Assembly: GCA_039707655.1 (NCBI GenBank)
Contig: CM077665.1
Coordinates: 85,375,954 to 85,439,953 of the forward strand
DNA from: Elymus sibiricus
Taxonomy: Eukaryota > Streptophyta > Magnoliopsida > Poales > Poaceae
Length of the DNA stretch: 64,000 nucleotides
Reading direction: 5' to 3'
Shown here piece by piece: positions 1 through 10,832 of the stretch (its first letter is position 1; the number at the start of each line of letters is the position of its first letter). The position numbers and the translations under genes are program-made. The notes under the pieces were generated by a model. It was given only the letters and a program-made list of their open reading frames with translations. It was not told the DNA's origin and did not search any database.

Positions 1-561
1 TGGGCCGCAGTCAAGGGTATTCTTAAGTACCTCAGAAGGACCAAGGATTTACTCCTTGTATACGGAGGTGATGAAGAGCTCATTGTAAGTTGTTACACTG
101 ATGAAGGCTTCATGACTGACCCAGATGACTTCAAATCTCAATCTGGCTATGTTTTCATATTGATCGGCGGTGCAGTTGATTGGAAAAGTTCCAAACAAAA
201 GACTGTGGCGGATTCTACAACGGAGGCGGAATATGTTGCTGCTTCAGAAGCCTCCAAGCAGGCTGTCGGAATCAAGCAATTCCTTGAAGACCTTGGTGTG
301 GTCCCAAGTGCGCTGGACCCGGTGGAGATCTATTATGATAATAGTGGCGCCGTGGCTCAGGCAAGGGAGCCAAGTTCGCACCATAAGATAATGCATATTC
401 AACGCAAATTTAAACTCATTCGACATCATGTCGAAGAAGGTTTAGTGAAAGTACGCAAAGTTCACACGGATCTGAATGTGTCAGACCCGATGACAAAGCC
501 TCTACCACGAGCAAAGCATGAGCAACACCGGATAGCCATTGGTGTTAGGGAAGCCATGTAA
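1..561 (+). CDS. Copia polyprotein, C-terminal RNase H region (partial at 5' end)
   Basis: The frame is open from base 1 (first codon TGG) to the stop at 559-561, so the protein enters from the left edge. The internal ATG at 112 is not a real start. It shows the classic Ty1/Copia RNase H region: a YTDxGF-like strand, a GYVF segment, ADSTTEAEYVAASEA with the catalytic Glu, a DNSGAVA motif and a terminal HTDLNVSDPMTKPLP block. RNase H removes the RNA strand of the RNA:DNA hybrid during reverse transcription. No stop or frameshift is visible in the 186 codons present. The stop lies about 30 bp before the LTR, as usual. Confidence 0.9.
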   Translation, partial: WAAVKGILKYLRRTKDLLLVYGGDEELIVSCYTDEGFMTDPDDFKSQSGYVFILIGGAVDWKSSKQKTVADSTTEAEYVAASEASKQAVGIKQFLEDLGVVPSALDPVEIYYDNSGAVAQAREPSSHHKIMHIQRKFKLIRHHVEEGLVKVRKVHTDLNVSDPMTKPLPRAKHEQHRIAIGVREAM

Positions 562-2164
562 CTGGATTATGACTCTAGTGCAAGTGGGAGTCTATAGGAG
601 ATATGCCCTAGAGGCAGTAATAACAGTTACTTTTGTATCTCCGAGTTTGTAATGAATGTTTATGATCCATGCTATAACTGCAATAATTCTCGAGTCTGCA
701 ATATCCACGAGGCCCGGAGGGAAACTCATTTGCACGTGTGGTATAATAAATGGTGAAATGTATTCCTAGTCTTGCCTCTAAGACTGGCTCAAGTATTGCA
801 TGATGATCCTGTTTTCCTGATCATGGGCATGGCTATGCCGGCAATTTTGAGGGCACGATGTTGGTAGAACACTTGTGTTGAATCGACCCAAAATTGATGT
901 TATGCTATGAGATTCATTCGTCACAAGTTTATGGTTAATAACACAGAGATAGTTAATGTTTGCATAATTCCTTAGACCACGACAGTATCGAGTTCCTTCG
1001 TGCTTGCTTCGTGAACTTTGGGGTTTGTTAAACGTCATCCGTTACTGGGTGGCTATTACGGCGGCTTACGGGTTCACGGATAAGTATGGCAAGTAACATG
1101 ATAGCTCAAGATTGGGATTTGCTCCTCCGACGATGGAGAGATATTCTCGGGCCCTCTCGGTGTTACGGTATCCATCATCGTCTGGCCAGACACAGTGTGA
1201 TTTGATCACAGGGATGCCGGAACACAAAAACGAGAAAAGAGAACAAAACCGGTAACGAGGTAACTTGCATAGTGGACAAGTTGTTGATCCACGGGGATGC
1301 AGAAAATCTCACCTTGGGTGTTTGTGACATATCGCGAAGCAACAGGAATAGCTCACGGCAACTGGAGGTTCGCTCGAATATTCATTCGTGTGGGTATAGG
1401 GGTCAATATGGGTGTCCACGGCTCCGATGTTGATCATTGATCGGAAGGGGTTCCGGGTCATGTCTATGCTTCACCGAACCTATAGGGTCACACGCTTAAG
1501 GGTCATCTATCTGCTGAATACTAGACAGGGAGTCTAAGAGAAAATCACCGAAAAAGTTTCGGACACTGGAAAAGTTTCGGACAGCGGAAAAGTTCCGCAG
1601 AGAGAACACCAGAACAGTTTCGGTAAAACTGAAAAGTTGTTTCAGGGGATACCATTAAGTCAAATTGGTTTCGGCACATGCCTGATAATTCTTGGAGGGT
1701 GCCAGAATCATTCTGGAAACTTCTGGGAATTTTCCAGAAGAAAAACCGGAAATGTTCCGGAGCTGCCGGAACCGCTTCGGATGCTTTTCGCAGATGAAAA
1801 TCACTAATCCGGAATTGTTCCGGATCGCATTGAAAATTATTTTAGTGGGTACTCGAAATGTTCTAAGCCCACATAAATATTTTCAGTTCGTTCGGACGCG
1901 GAAAAATGTTGTTGTGAATAGTGAAAGTGCTTTTTGGGATATTTTTGGAAAGTCACCTTTTGGGATATGTCCGAAAGGCTTCTAGAAGGGCTTGGGGGCC
2001 AAGGAAGCCCCTCATGGGGGGCCCCCAAGGGGTGGCCGGCCAAGGGTGGAGCTCCTCCATGGAGCTCCACATGGCACCCCTTTTCCTTCTTATGGTTTTT
2101 TATGTGTGACATAAAGTGGGGGTAGTTTGGTACTTTGTGTGACCATCCTACCCCTTGGCTTTCC

Positions 2165-2172
2165 TATAAATA
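2165..2172 (+). promoter_or_regulatory. LTR TATA box (TATAAATA)
   Basis: TATAAATA lies between C/T-rich and G-rich flanks, a common layout for Copia LTR core promoters. Transcription would run rightward, into the antisense ORF of the Tat-like element whose ATG is at 2756. Confidence 0.65.
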
Positions 2173-2395
2173 GAGGGGGTGAGGGCTGCCATATCTTCAT
2201 CCCTTGCTCTCATACACATGCTATGCTTTGCTAGCTCTCTCCCTCCCTCCCACGAAAAGAGTTTTTCGTAGAGCCGAAAGTCTGTCTGGGTTCCGGCAGG
2301 AACTAGTTCTGGACGGCGAAGCCCTGCCGGATAGATGACACCGTATGTGTGCTACTCTGTAGAGAGATTGTAGTTTCGGTCTTAGTTCGAGAGTG

Positions 2396-2550
2396 CCTCC
2401 CGAAGGGTTGTCCGAGTGACCGTCCAAGTTTCGAAGGTCCTCCCGAAGGGCTGTCCGAGTGACCGTCCAAATTTCGAAGGTCCTCCCGACGGGCTGTCCG
2501 TGACATCGTCCGAGGGACTGTCCGACCGCCTCCCGAAGGGCTGTCCGACG
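2396..2550 (+). repeat. Tandem repeat of about 43 bp, near four units, in the LTR
   Basis: CCTCCCGAAGGG or a one-base variant recurs at 2396, 2439, 2482 and 2529 (spacing 43, 43, 47), each followed by a TGTCCGAGTGACCGTCC-like block or remnant. It lies downstream of the TATA box, so in the transcribed R/U5 part of the LTR. Confidence 0.75.
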
Positions 2551-2755
2551 AGGGAGTACATCCTCGCGGTTGGGAGGTTGTAAATCCTAGCTGCGGGGAT
2601 CTGCACCAACGATCTCCACCGACTCTTCTTCCGCTGCGCTTCGAGTCGGTACAGATCAGATCAAACCTTGTATGCAGTCTCCATAGTGGTCCTGGGCGTG
2701 CTCGCTGTACCGAAATTTTTATTTTCTGTCGCGTTCCCCAACAGGTTCATGTTCC

Positions 2756-5700
2756 ATGGGCAAGTGGGAGGCCTCCACAGTCACCGACAAGGATATCCGG
2801 GAGTTAAAACTCGCCGGTTACCTCCCTGCCAACGTCTTCCACCGCGCTCCAGAGGCGAACCAGGTGGTCCCCACCCCCAAGCCAGGCGAGAGGGTGGTGT
2901 TCGTCCCCCATTTCATCCGGGGACTGGGCTTTCCGCTCCACCCCTTCGTCAGGGGCCTCATGTTCTTCTACGGGTTGGATTTCCACGATCTTCCCCGAAC
3001 TCCTTCATGCATATTTCTGCCTTCATCCTTGTCTGCGAAGCCTTCCCGCGGGTTGAGCCACACTTCGGCCTGTGGCTCAAGGTATTCAACGTCAAGCCGA
3101 AGACAGTCGCGGGCGAGCACGCAGACTGTGGAGGGGCGGTAATTAGTAAACTTCCCCGCGTCGAGTGGCCGGCCGGTGCCTTCATCGACACAATCAAGAT
3201 CTGGCAGAAGGAATGGTTTTATATCACCGAACCAAAGGACGAGGGCTGGGTGGCACCTGCCAACTTCAGATCTAGACCCCCTGCGAGACTAACCTCGTGG
3301 CTCGGGAAGGGCCTCGACTGGGGATCAGACGCAGAGGTGAAATTGCTGCAGAAGCGCATTTCCTCGATGGTCAAGGCCAAGATCGAGCTGGTGAATGTGG
3401 TACAGGTCATGCTCCACCGCCGACTTCTTCCCTGCCAGCGCCAGGCCTCCCCGATGTGGGCCTATAAGCCCGAGGACGAGCCCACGGTGCAAGGATTCTT
3501 CCGCACTACCCACCAAAAGTTGTGGAAGGCGTTATTCAAACCCCAAAAGAGCTGGCCAGCCGAGGAGGAGGACTCGGGCCTGAGCGCCGAGAACCCTCCT
3601 ACCCAGGTACGATATTATTTTGATACTCAGGCTCCGTTTCTTGACAACAGGACCGAACACCTTACCCCTCATTTTTGCAGAAATGGTTGAGCAAGGCCGC
3701 GGAAATCAACTGCCCGGCCCCATAGCCCGAAGACCCCAGGTCGGAATTGTTGACGGTAATGCTCGTCGTGGCGCCGTACGCAGCGCCAGAGAAGAAAGAG
3801 AAGAAGAAGAAGACCAGAGAAGGTCTCCGCGTAAGGGGCCTGCCAGACACTATGTCCGAGGAAACCCATGCCTCCTCGACTCATGAGGAAGAGCATGAGG
3901 ACGGGGGGGGGAAGGTGCTTCCCCCCTTGCCAGAAAGAGGGCGGCGTCGCCGGACGCCGCGGAGTATCTACCTCCTCCTGCCCCAAAAAGGGCGCGTCGG
4001 CCGAGGTTAATCCTGGCCGATGACAGCTCGGACTCTGACGCTGAGTCCGAGGACTTAGAGAGGGTTCCCCGAAGGAACCTAAGGGTCAAGCCCCCAGCTC
4101 GCAGGTAAGAATCCGAAGACCCCCTGAGTCATTTATGCGTGGGTTTTAATGTTTTAAATGGACAAATGCCTTTTAATCTACATCCCACCACATGTTCTCC
4201 CCATCGACCCAATATCGGATGGGGAGTCTCCACCCGCCGAGCTAGCGGAGAGCGGGACTGCGTCACACCCCACACCTCCAGGGGCTTCGAAAGAGGCCGC
4301 GGAGGTGTCATCGCGCCAGGCTCCTTTGGAGCCGAACACAGGCGGTGGGGGCGATGATGTCATGGCCGAGGTTAATGCCTCGACCACCGAAGACCAGGGG
4401 GAGGAACCCCACCCGGCCGCTGAGGAAGAAGGACAGAGGAATGTCCAGTCCCCTCCGAGGACATCTCCGGAGCGCACTGTGCCTCCGGAGCTACCGGCTC
4501 AATCCCCCGTCAGGGATCGGGCTGGCCGGTCACCACCGGTGCCGCCCATGACTGGGTGGCCGGTCACGATGGGGAGGCTCTATCAAGCGCCTCCATCTCC
4601 GAGGATCACCGCACTCTTATGGGTGCGGTTTTGCAAGGCATTCAGTTCGTTGATAGCGGACTGAAGGAGGCCTTCAACGGTCTCTTGACGGGCTTCAAGG
4701 TGAGCCATGTAATGCTCTTTTACCAAAAATTTAATTAAGTTTATGCTATCTTTATATATATAGCAGCCCCCGAGCCCTGGGTGAGTTTGGAAAAACTCAC
4801 CCGGGGGTCAAATACTCAGGAGTGACCAACGATGCACAAAAACACTATTCGTCCCGTACTGTTCTAAAGGCCCTTTGAGAGGACCGAGCACAGGGTCAGA
4901 TTCTTGACCGTTCGAGGGTTTGAACGCACATAACCTGACATATTTTTTTTTGGTGTAGGGTTCATCATCGGCGGCGGCCGTCAATGTTGCGGAGCTTGCC
5001 GAGCTAAATCGGAAGCTCAAGAGCTCCGAAGAGGAGCTTGATGCCCTGAACAAGAGGTTCGACGAGGCGCAAGGTGAGCCGAATTGTAATATCCGAGCGT
5101 TCTATCGTTAGTGATCCACACTGGTAACCCAGTGTAATTATTTATTTATTGCTTCCACAGCTTCGGCCAAGGAGGTCGAGAACCTCAAGGCCGAGCTAAA
5201 AAGGATGAAGCAGGAGGCCGCGAATGAGAAGGTGGCAGCCGAACAAGCGGCAGCCGCACTAACTGCATTAAAAACTGCAAGTGATAAACATGAGGCCCGG
5301 GTGGAGGAGGTGCAGCAGGAGCTCAAGGATGCCAGCACGAAGTGCGACGCCCTTGAGCAGAAAGGCAAAGAGCAGGCCGCTGAGCTGTCCACGCTAAAGA
5401 CCGAGCTCCAAAAGGAGCTAGTGGACAGGCGGTTCTTCGAAGAAGAAGTCTGCCAAGTCAAGGCGGTCATGGATGGTAAGCCGTATTTACTACAGTGTGC
5501 CTTTGGTGATAGCAGGTTCACATTGCTCACCCGGGTGTGGCGTTCCTCAGGCTCCTCTTTGGACCTCCAAAACAGTGCGGCGGATGCGAACTAGTTTTAT
5601 GCTTCGCGGGAGGAAGATGATGAGGCTCGGCTATTCTGGGCACAGTTTGAAGCCCCCAAGTGCTCTCCTCTTCTGATCGCGCAGATGAAGCAACTGATGG

Positions 5701-6035
5701 AGCTGCACAGGATGGCGGAGCCGGCCATGAAGGATCTCTGCATCCGGTTGTGGCCTGAAGAGCCGTTGCCGAGCAGCTATTTCGGCTTGGTGCGGAAACT
5801 GAGCGATGTTGCGCCTCGAATTGACGCGCTAAAGCGTTCAACGTGCATCGAGGGAGCTCGGATGGCCTTTGCAAGGACCATGGTGCACTGGCCGAAGCTC
5901 AAGCCGACCAAGATGGCCACCACACCTCCGCCCCCTGGAAAGGATTATAGGCACCCCGAGCGACACTTCCCCGCAGTTATGGAGGGTGCTCGGGCGATAG
6001 AGGCCCAATGCTCTAAGGATGTATTTTATGAATGA
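2756..6035 (+). pseudogene. Tat antisense ORF copy 1, gypsy-type (PF04195-like) domain plus coiled coil, broken
   Basis: Several exons can be traced by comparison with the copy at 38583. Exon 1 is 2756-3606 (donor GTACGA at 3607), exon 2 is 3681-4104, exon 3 starts near 4185 and ends at 4699, and coiled-coil exons follow at about 4959-5071 and 5161-5475, then a last exon ending at TGA 6033-6035. Exon 1 has the GLGFPLHPFVRGL and FYGLDFHDL strings and a lone-W segment typical of the plant 'putative gypsy type transposon' family. Exon 2 is Lys/Glu-rich. The later exons are Glu/Lys/Ala heptad-like. Breaks: a one-base deletion near 2990 and an in-frame TAG at 3723-3725 where copy 2 has CAG. The molecular function of the family is unknown. 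Confidence 0.7.
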
Positions 6036-7020
6036 GCGCGCTGTAATATGTCCAAAGACTTTTGACGCTTTATAATGAGGCTGCCTGGTTTATCATGTCT
6101 TTTGAATTGTGTATTTATTGTGACTCCCATGTGGCCGTTTTATCTAAAAGTTGTGAGTCATCGGCTTCAGCCCCCACGTAGATACTACGCGAGGTGTTTC
6201 TGCCTCCACACTGTGACCCTTAGCCGAGGTATCGGTGCCCGAAGGCGATAGTGCGAGGGGAACAAGGCAATCGGACTATGATGCTTTATTGCTTTCACTT
6301 AGCCGTAGGAGCTTAAAAAGTGCGGGGGCTGATTACTAGCCCCCGGTGTTTTGTGCTGTTCGGGTGTACCGAGGATAAAGCCATCATCACATGGTTTGTA
6401 CAAGTACGAAACCCATCGTATAACACGGAATAACCTCTATCGATTTTTTAGTATGACACTTATGCTCGGATTTGCAGACCGGTTCTCGCTTACTATGACG
6501 GTCAGTTTTCGGCTTTCTCCCCTGAGGTGCTTGACCAGGCGAGCTGGAAGCATAATCGCAGTGGTTCTCCCTTTGCCCTTTTAGCCGAACGAGCGGAACA
6601 TAAGAGGGCAAGCACAGGAGCCGGGCAACCCAACTATTGACCCAAGACATAGTTCAGATCCGATGCATATAAAACAAAATCCAAGATGTCGAACACACGA
6701 TCAATTGTGTCGGGGCGATGCTTAGGGCGATATTTTAAATTCAAGCCCCCGGTCTATTAGCCGGTTGCATCATAACGTATACCGAACAGTATCACGAGAA
6801 GCGTTGATGAGGGAAGAACAGAGTATGTAGCATAAAATACAATGAAGAAATCCATGTACAATGGTCTATTATTTGCTCATTAATTCTTATAACTCAAATT
6901 GCCGAAGCAACTGTTTACAGGTATTTGGAGATGAAATATAAAGCTTACAGGGGAGAGGCTGTACCAGGGGTCTTCGATAGGTGGCTCGGCGTCCTCGATG
7001 TGCCCTGTCGCCTGTCCTCG
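6036..7020. other. Noncoding interior of the Tat-like element
   Basis: No coding sequence is supported. Blocks such as the one around 6165-6260 (ATCGGCTTCAGCCCCCACG and following) and CAGTTTTCGGCTTTCTCC at about 6502 recur near 48950-49030 and 49263 in another Tat-like copy. This therefore looks like 3' noncoding sequence of the same lineage. Confidence 0.6.
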
Positions 7021-9405
7021 ATAGATGTAATCTGTTGACTCGCAATCAAAAAGAGTAATCTGTTGACTCGCAATCGTCCCCGGTTACAAGTCAACCCTCG
7101 ATTTGCAACTCGCACACATTTTACTTCTTTTGTAGTTTAATCAGTTGCACGCCCGCCATCGACTCGCAACCAGGGTGACCACATGGAGTTTGTAGGTAGG
7201 GCCCCAGTTGCATGTCCATCATCGACTCGCAACTAGGAGGTGGGTGCTTTGTTTTTGATTGATTTATTGTTGTTGGACCAGGAAACCCTCGACTTGCAAC
7301 AGTACCCGGTTGCAAGTCAACCCTCGAATTGCTACTCGGACGCCTCGTGCTCTTGTTTTTTGAAGTTGAAACAATTGCACGTCGACCATCGACTTGCAAC
7401 CACGGCGGCCTTGTGGCGTTTGTAGGTAGAGCCTCAGTTGCGTGTCCACCATCGACTCACAACTAGGGGGGTGGGGGCTTGTTTCTGATTGATTTATTGT
7501 TGTTGAACCAGTTGCATGTAAACCCTCGACTCGCAACCGTGCCCGGTTGCATGTCAACCCTGGACTTGCAACTTGGACGCGTCGTATTATTTTTTGTAGT
7601 TCAAACAGTTGCACGTCGACCATCGACTCGCAACTAGAGCGGCCCGTGTGGCGTTTGTAGGTAGGGACCCAGTTGCGTGACCACCGTCGACTCGCAACTA
7701 GGGATGGGGGCTTGCAACCGTGCCCGGTTGCAAGTCAACCCTCGACATGCAACTGAGACACGTCGTACTCTTTTTTTGTAGTTGAAACAGTTGTAAGTCG
7801 ACCATCGACTCACAACCAGGGCGGTCGAATGGCGTTTGTAGGTAGGGCCCAAGTTGTGTGTCCACCATCGACTCACAACTAGGGGGTGGGGCTGGTTTTT
7901 GATTGATTTTATTATTGTTGAACAATTTGCAAGTCCTCAACTCGCAATCGTGCCCGGTTTCATGTCAACCCTTGACTTGCAACGCGGACGCGCCATACTC
8001 CTTTTTATTTTTCTTTGCCCCAATTGCAAGCCAACCACCGACATGCAACTAGGGTCCAACCTTTTTTTGTCCTAATTGCATGTAGACCACCGACATGCAA
8101 TTGGAGCTTCGATCCCTTTTTTTTATCTCGGTTCCAAATTCACCCTGACAAGCAACTAGGGGCCGCAACCAGTGTTCCCAGTTGCAAGTTCACCATTGAT
8201 ACGTAACTAGGCCCTACCCATTTTTTGGTCCAGTTGTAAGTCCACCCTCGACATGCAATTGGGTTTAACCCATTTTTTGTCTCAATTGCAGGTACACCCT
8301 CGACACATAACTGGAGGACCTCACCCTCGACCCGCAACTGGGATTATTTTGTAGTTGAAGTTGTCCCAGTTGCAAGTACAACACCGACTCACAACTGGAA
8401 GGATTTTTTGTGGTTGTAATTTGTCCCTATTGCAAGTCTACTCTCAACTCACATATGGGTGCTTTGTACTAGTGTAGTTACCCGGTTGCAAGTACAACCT
8501 CGACTTGCAACTGGATGCTTTGTAGTAGTGTAGTTGTCTCAGTCACAAGTTCACTCCCATTTCGCAAGTAGGACTTTTCGTAATTGTAGTTTTCCTAGTT
8601 GTAAGTCTACCCTCGATTCGGGCTTTGTAGCCGTGTAGTTGCCCCAATTGCAAGTCCACCCTCCACTCGCAACTGGGGGATTTTTGTAGTTGTAGTTGTA
8701 TTGTAGTTTTCCTAGTTGTAAGTCTACCCTCGACTTGCAACTAGGGGCTTTGTAGCCGTGTAGTTACCCGAGTTGCAAGTCTATCCTCGACTCGCAACCG
8801 GGGGCTTTTTGTAGTTTTAGTTATCCGAGTTGCACATCCGCCACTGACTCGCAACTAGGGGGCTTTTTTGTAGTTGTAGTTTCTGTAGTTGCAGGTACAC
8901 CCTCGACTCGCAACTGGGGGTTTTGTGGTTGTTTATGTTGCAAGTCCACACATTGAATCGCAACTGTTTTTTTTTGTAGTACTGTAGGTTCCGCGTTTGC
9001 AAGTCCACACATCGGCATGGAATTGGTTCTTTTTCGTAGTTATAGTTGTCCCAATTGCAACTCCACCATTGACTCGCAACTGGGAGCTTTTTTTATAGTT
9101 GTAGTTTGCCCAGTTGCAAGTCCATACTCAACTAGCAACTGTGAGCTTGTAGTACTGTAGTTCCCCTATTGCCAATCCACACATCGACTCGCATCTTGGC
9201 TTTTTTGTAGTTGTAATTGTCCCAATTGCAAGTCCACCATCGACTCGCAATTAGGAGGCTTGTAATAGTACTTGCCCCAATGGCAAGTCCACCCTCAACT
9301 CGCAAGTGGGGCTTGTAGTAGTTGTAGTTGTCTCCATTGCAAGTCAATCATCGACTCGCGCTGGGGTTTGTAGTAGTGTATTTGCCCAGTTGCGAGTCCA
9401 AGATG
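7020..9405. repeat. Array of about forty degenerate short palindromes (hairpin repeats)
   Basis: The array is built from units whose arms approximate CCCAGTTGCAAGTC and GACTCGCAACTGGG around a loop of about 6 nt (CACCCT, CACCAT and similar). Units are joined by T-rich spacers such as GGCTTTTTTGTAGTTGTAG. Clear examples are 8642-8678, 8767-8804, 8885-8921 and 9049-9084. Spacing is about 50-65 bp in the right half and more complex on the left. Arms are imperfect (about 10-13 of 14 pairs). All open frames here are short and run through the repeat, so none is called as a gene. Candidate explanations are the subterminal transposase-binding repeats of a large DNA transposon or an expanded MITE-like satellite. 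Confidence 0.85.
7105..7975. repeat. Higher-order repeat of about 232 bp inside the palindrome array
   Basis: The marker TGTAGGTAG(G/A) occurs at 7191, 7421, 7656 and 7837 (spacing 230, 235, 181). Each period holds about four palindromes in the same order with the same spacers: a GTAGTTGAAACAGTTG-type spacer, a GGCGTTTGTAGGTAGGG spacer, and a TTGATTGATTTATTGTTGTTG spacer. The 181-bp period lacks the last spacer and most of one palindrome, a simple internal deletion near 7700-7720. Confidence 0.75.
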
Positions 9406-10369
9406 TCTTTAGCCACTCAACATTGTCCACCTTTTTTTCCTTTAGCCGCACAACATTTTATGTCATGTATTTTTTGAGCCCCGCCTATTTTCTAAATGTC
9501 CCACTTACAAGCCCCATCTTCAACCCATTTTTTATATTTTTTTTGAAAGAAATGCAACAGAGTCGGAGGGACCCAATTTTCATGTGTTCTTTTTCTTTCA
9601 AAAAATCCACCATTTATATGTTTTTAGTTTCCGACCCAATGATTCAGTTCTTGGCATATTTTGGAAATGTCATTGGTATATACAAAATGAGAAACACCCT
9701 TTTGAGTCACATCCTTTTGTCTAATCATTTTTGTAAAACAACTTCACATTCTTTTGAGGAACATATAAAGCAAGTTTGTATTCAACTACCCCTTCTTTTT
9801 CTTACTTTGAGGTTTTTTGTTGCAAGATTTACAAAAAAGTAATGGATCCTTTCTGTTTCTCCACTTTTTCCTTCTCTTTATCCTTTCAAGATTTGTGTGG
9901 TTCACTTTTTCAAATTCGCAATATTTTTCGTGAAACTTTTTCAAAATTGATGAACATCGTCAAACTCATAAACTTTTTCCAATTTTGGGCTTATTTCCCA
10001 AATTCATGAACTTTACTGAATTTTGTAAATAAAAAAACAAATCCGTGAACTTTTTTTACTCACAAACATAATGGCTCCCGGTGCAACATGATTGCTCTAG
10101 CACGTCAAGCTATTAGTGATCAGTTGTAGCGATTAGTGTGTGTACTAGGCATGCTCCAGCAGGTGTATATATAACTGACGGAGTACTAGACTTGTGTTTA
10201 TGCATGTTGCGAATTGTACTGCGGGAAACAGGCACCGGAACAGTGGGACGCCAGCCACGGCAGTTTACTGTTAATTAAATGATGCACGATCAGTCGAATA
10301 GGCAGCCCGGAAGAACCAAAGAAAAAAAAACAATCAAACAAACACGAGATGAGATATGCTACTTTGTAG
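9406..10369. other. AT-rich intergenic sequence with degenerate GAACTTTTTT-type repeats
   Basis: No gene is supported. From about 9880 to 10075 the sequence is a degenerate repeat of AAATT(C/T)(A/G)TGAACTTTTT-like words. The complementary form (AAAAAAGTTCAT...TTTGAAAA) occurs at about 12840-13095, on the other side of the F-box gene. The frames at 9306-9842 and 9776-10009 are low-complexity Phe/Ser-rich translations and are not called. Confidence 0.6.
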
Positions 10370-10612
10370 GATTAGGTGACGATGATGTCATATATTTAGA
10401 TGTGACATAGTTATGTCACATCTAGATGTGTCCTAGACACACCCCTAAGAAAAAGAGCAACGATCAAGCGACAGCGACAAAGATGTGTGCGAGCGACACG
10501 GCGGGTGGGACACAAATCAAAACTGCACGAACATTATAGCAGGATAGATCCAACGATTAAGCACTTAGATGTGACATCCTTAAAAAACATCTAGATGTGA
10601 TTTAGTAATTCC
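10370..10612. mobile_element. Possible MITE remnant with TAGATGTGACAT inverted repeats
   Basis: A perfect 13-bp inverted repeat with 2-nt loop sits at 10397-10424 (TAGATGTGACATA, GT, TATGTCACATCTA). A second, related pair of inverted words lies at 10564-10602 (TTAGATGTGACATC and ACATCTAGATGTGA). The two sites face each other about 170 bp apart, as terminal repeats of a small nonautonomous DNA element would. No target duplication could be fixed, so the element ends are uncertain. It lies within about 430 bp upstream of the F-box gene start. Confidence 0.4.
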
Positions 10613-10775
10613 GTTTGTGAAAAAAATACAGCATAACAAAAAACGGAAACCTAAATCTACACGCTTCTACAAAAGATTATAGAACTCTGGTTTTACACGT
10701 CGTGATTTATTCCTAATTAGTAGGACTCCACGGATGAATTGGATCGGAATAAACCGGCCTCTACCAAGTCACGAA

Positions 10776-10785
10776 AATATATACT
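10776..10785 (+). promoter_or_regulatory. Candidate TATA box of the F-box gene
   Basis: AATATATACT lies about 50 bp upstream of the chosen ATG (10833). Transcription starting about 30 bp downstream would give a 5' leader of only about 20-25 nt, so this is tentative. Confidence 0.3.
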
Positions 10786-10832
10786 CGCAAAGTTAGGGCA
10801 GCCAACAAGCCGCTTTGTGGTTCCAAGCCAAG

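Larger units (their letters stand above)
593..2743 (+). repeat. 3' LTR of the Copia element
   Basis: The left end (TATAGGAGATATGCCC) is a mutated form of the Copia terminus TGTTGGAAATATGCCC seen in reverse at 21280-21295. The right end is CGTTCCCCAACA, matching the inner LTR end of the 19.5-28.3 kb element. Length is about 2151 bp. It holds a TATA box at 2165-2172 and a short tandem repeat at 2396-2550. No independent gene is seen in it. Confidence 0.8.
1..2748 (+). mobile_element. Copia LTR retrotransposon, 3' part (5' end outside window)
   Basis: The element reads on the plus strand: the end of the polyprotein, a purine-rich tract at about 579-592, and a 3' LTR ending at 2743. The five bases after the LTR (GGTTC, 2744-2748) are the probable right target-site duplication. 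The related undisturbed sequence at 38569-38582 also carries GGTTC just before the ATG of the antisense ORF, so the element inserted there. The left copy lies outside the window and cannot be checked. The terminal motif resembles Angela-type Copia elements, but the LTR is longer (about 2.15 kb) and diverged. Confidence 0.85.
2744..7020 (-). mobile_element. Tat-like Gypsy fragment carrying antisense ORF copy 1
   Basis: The orientation is inferred from the two related copies at 37510-46837. There, LTRs with minus-strand TATA boxes sit to the left of a plus-strand ORF, so the ORF is antisense to LTR transcription. Copy 1 has lost its LTR side, where the Copia element at 1-2743 abuts. The noncoding 6036-7020 part resembles the similarly placed region at about 48.2-49.4 kb. 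The right boundary is set where the palindrome array begins and is approximate. No gag, RT or integrase is left. Confidence 0.65.

Noticed and set aside
7264..9347. Many short minus-strand frames in the palindrome array
   Set aside because: They translate the repeat unit (CNW/ESMVDVQL-like strings) and have no independent support.
7020..9405. CRISPR-like reading of the repeat array
   Set aside because: Nuclear plant DNA, imperfect palindromes with variable spacing and repeated, not unique, spacers.
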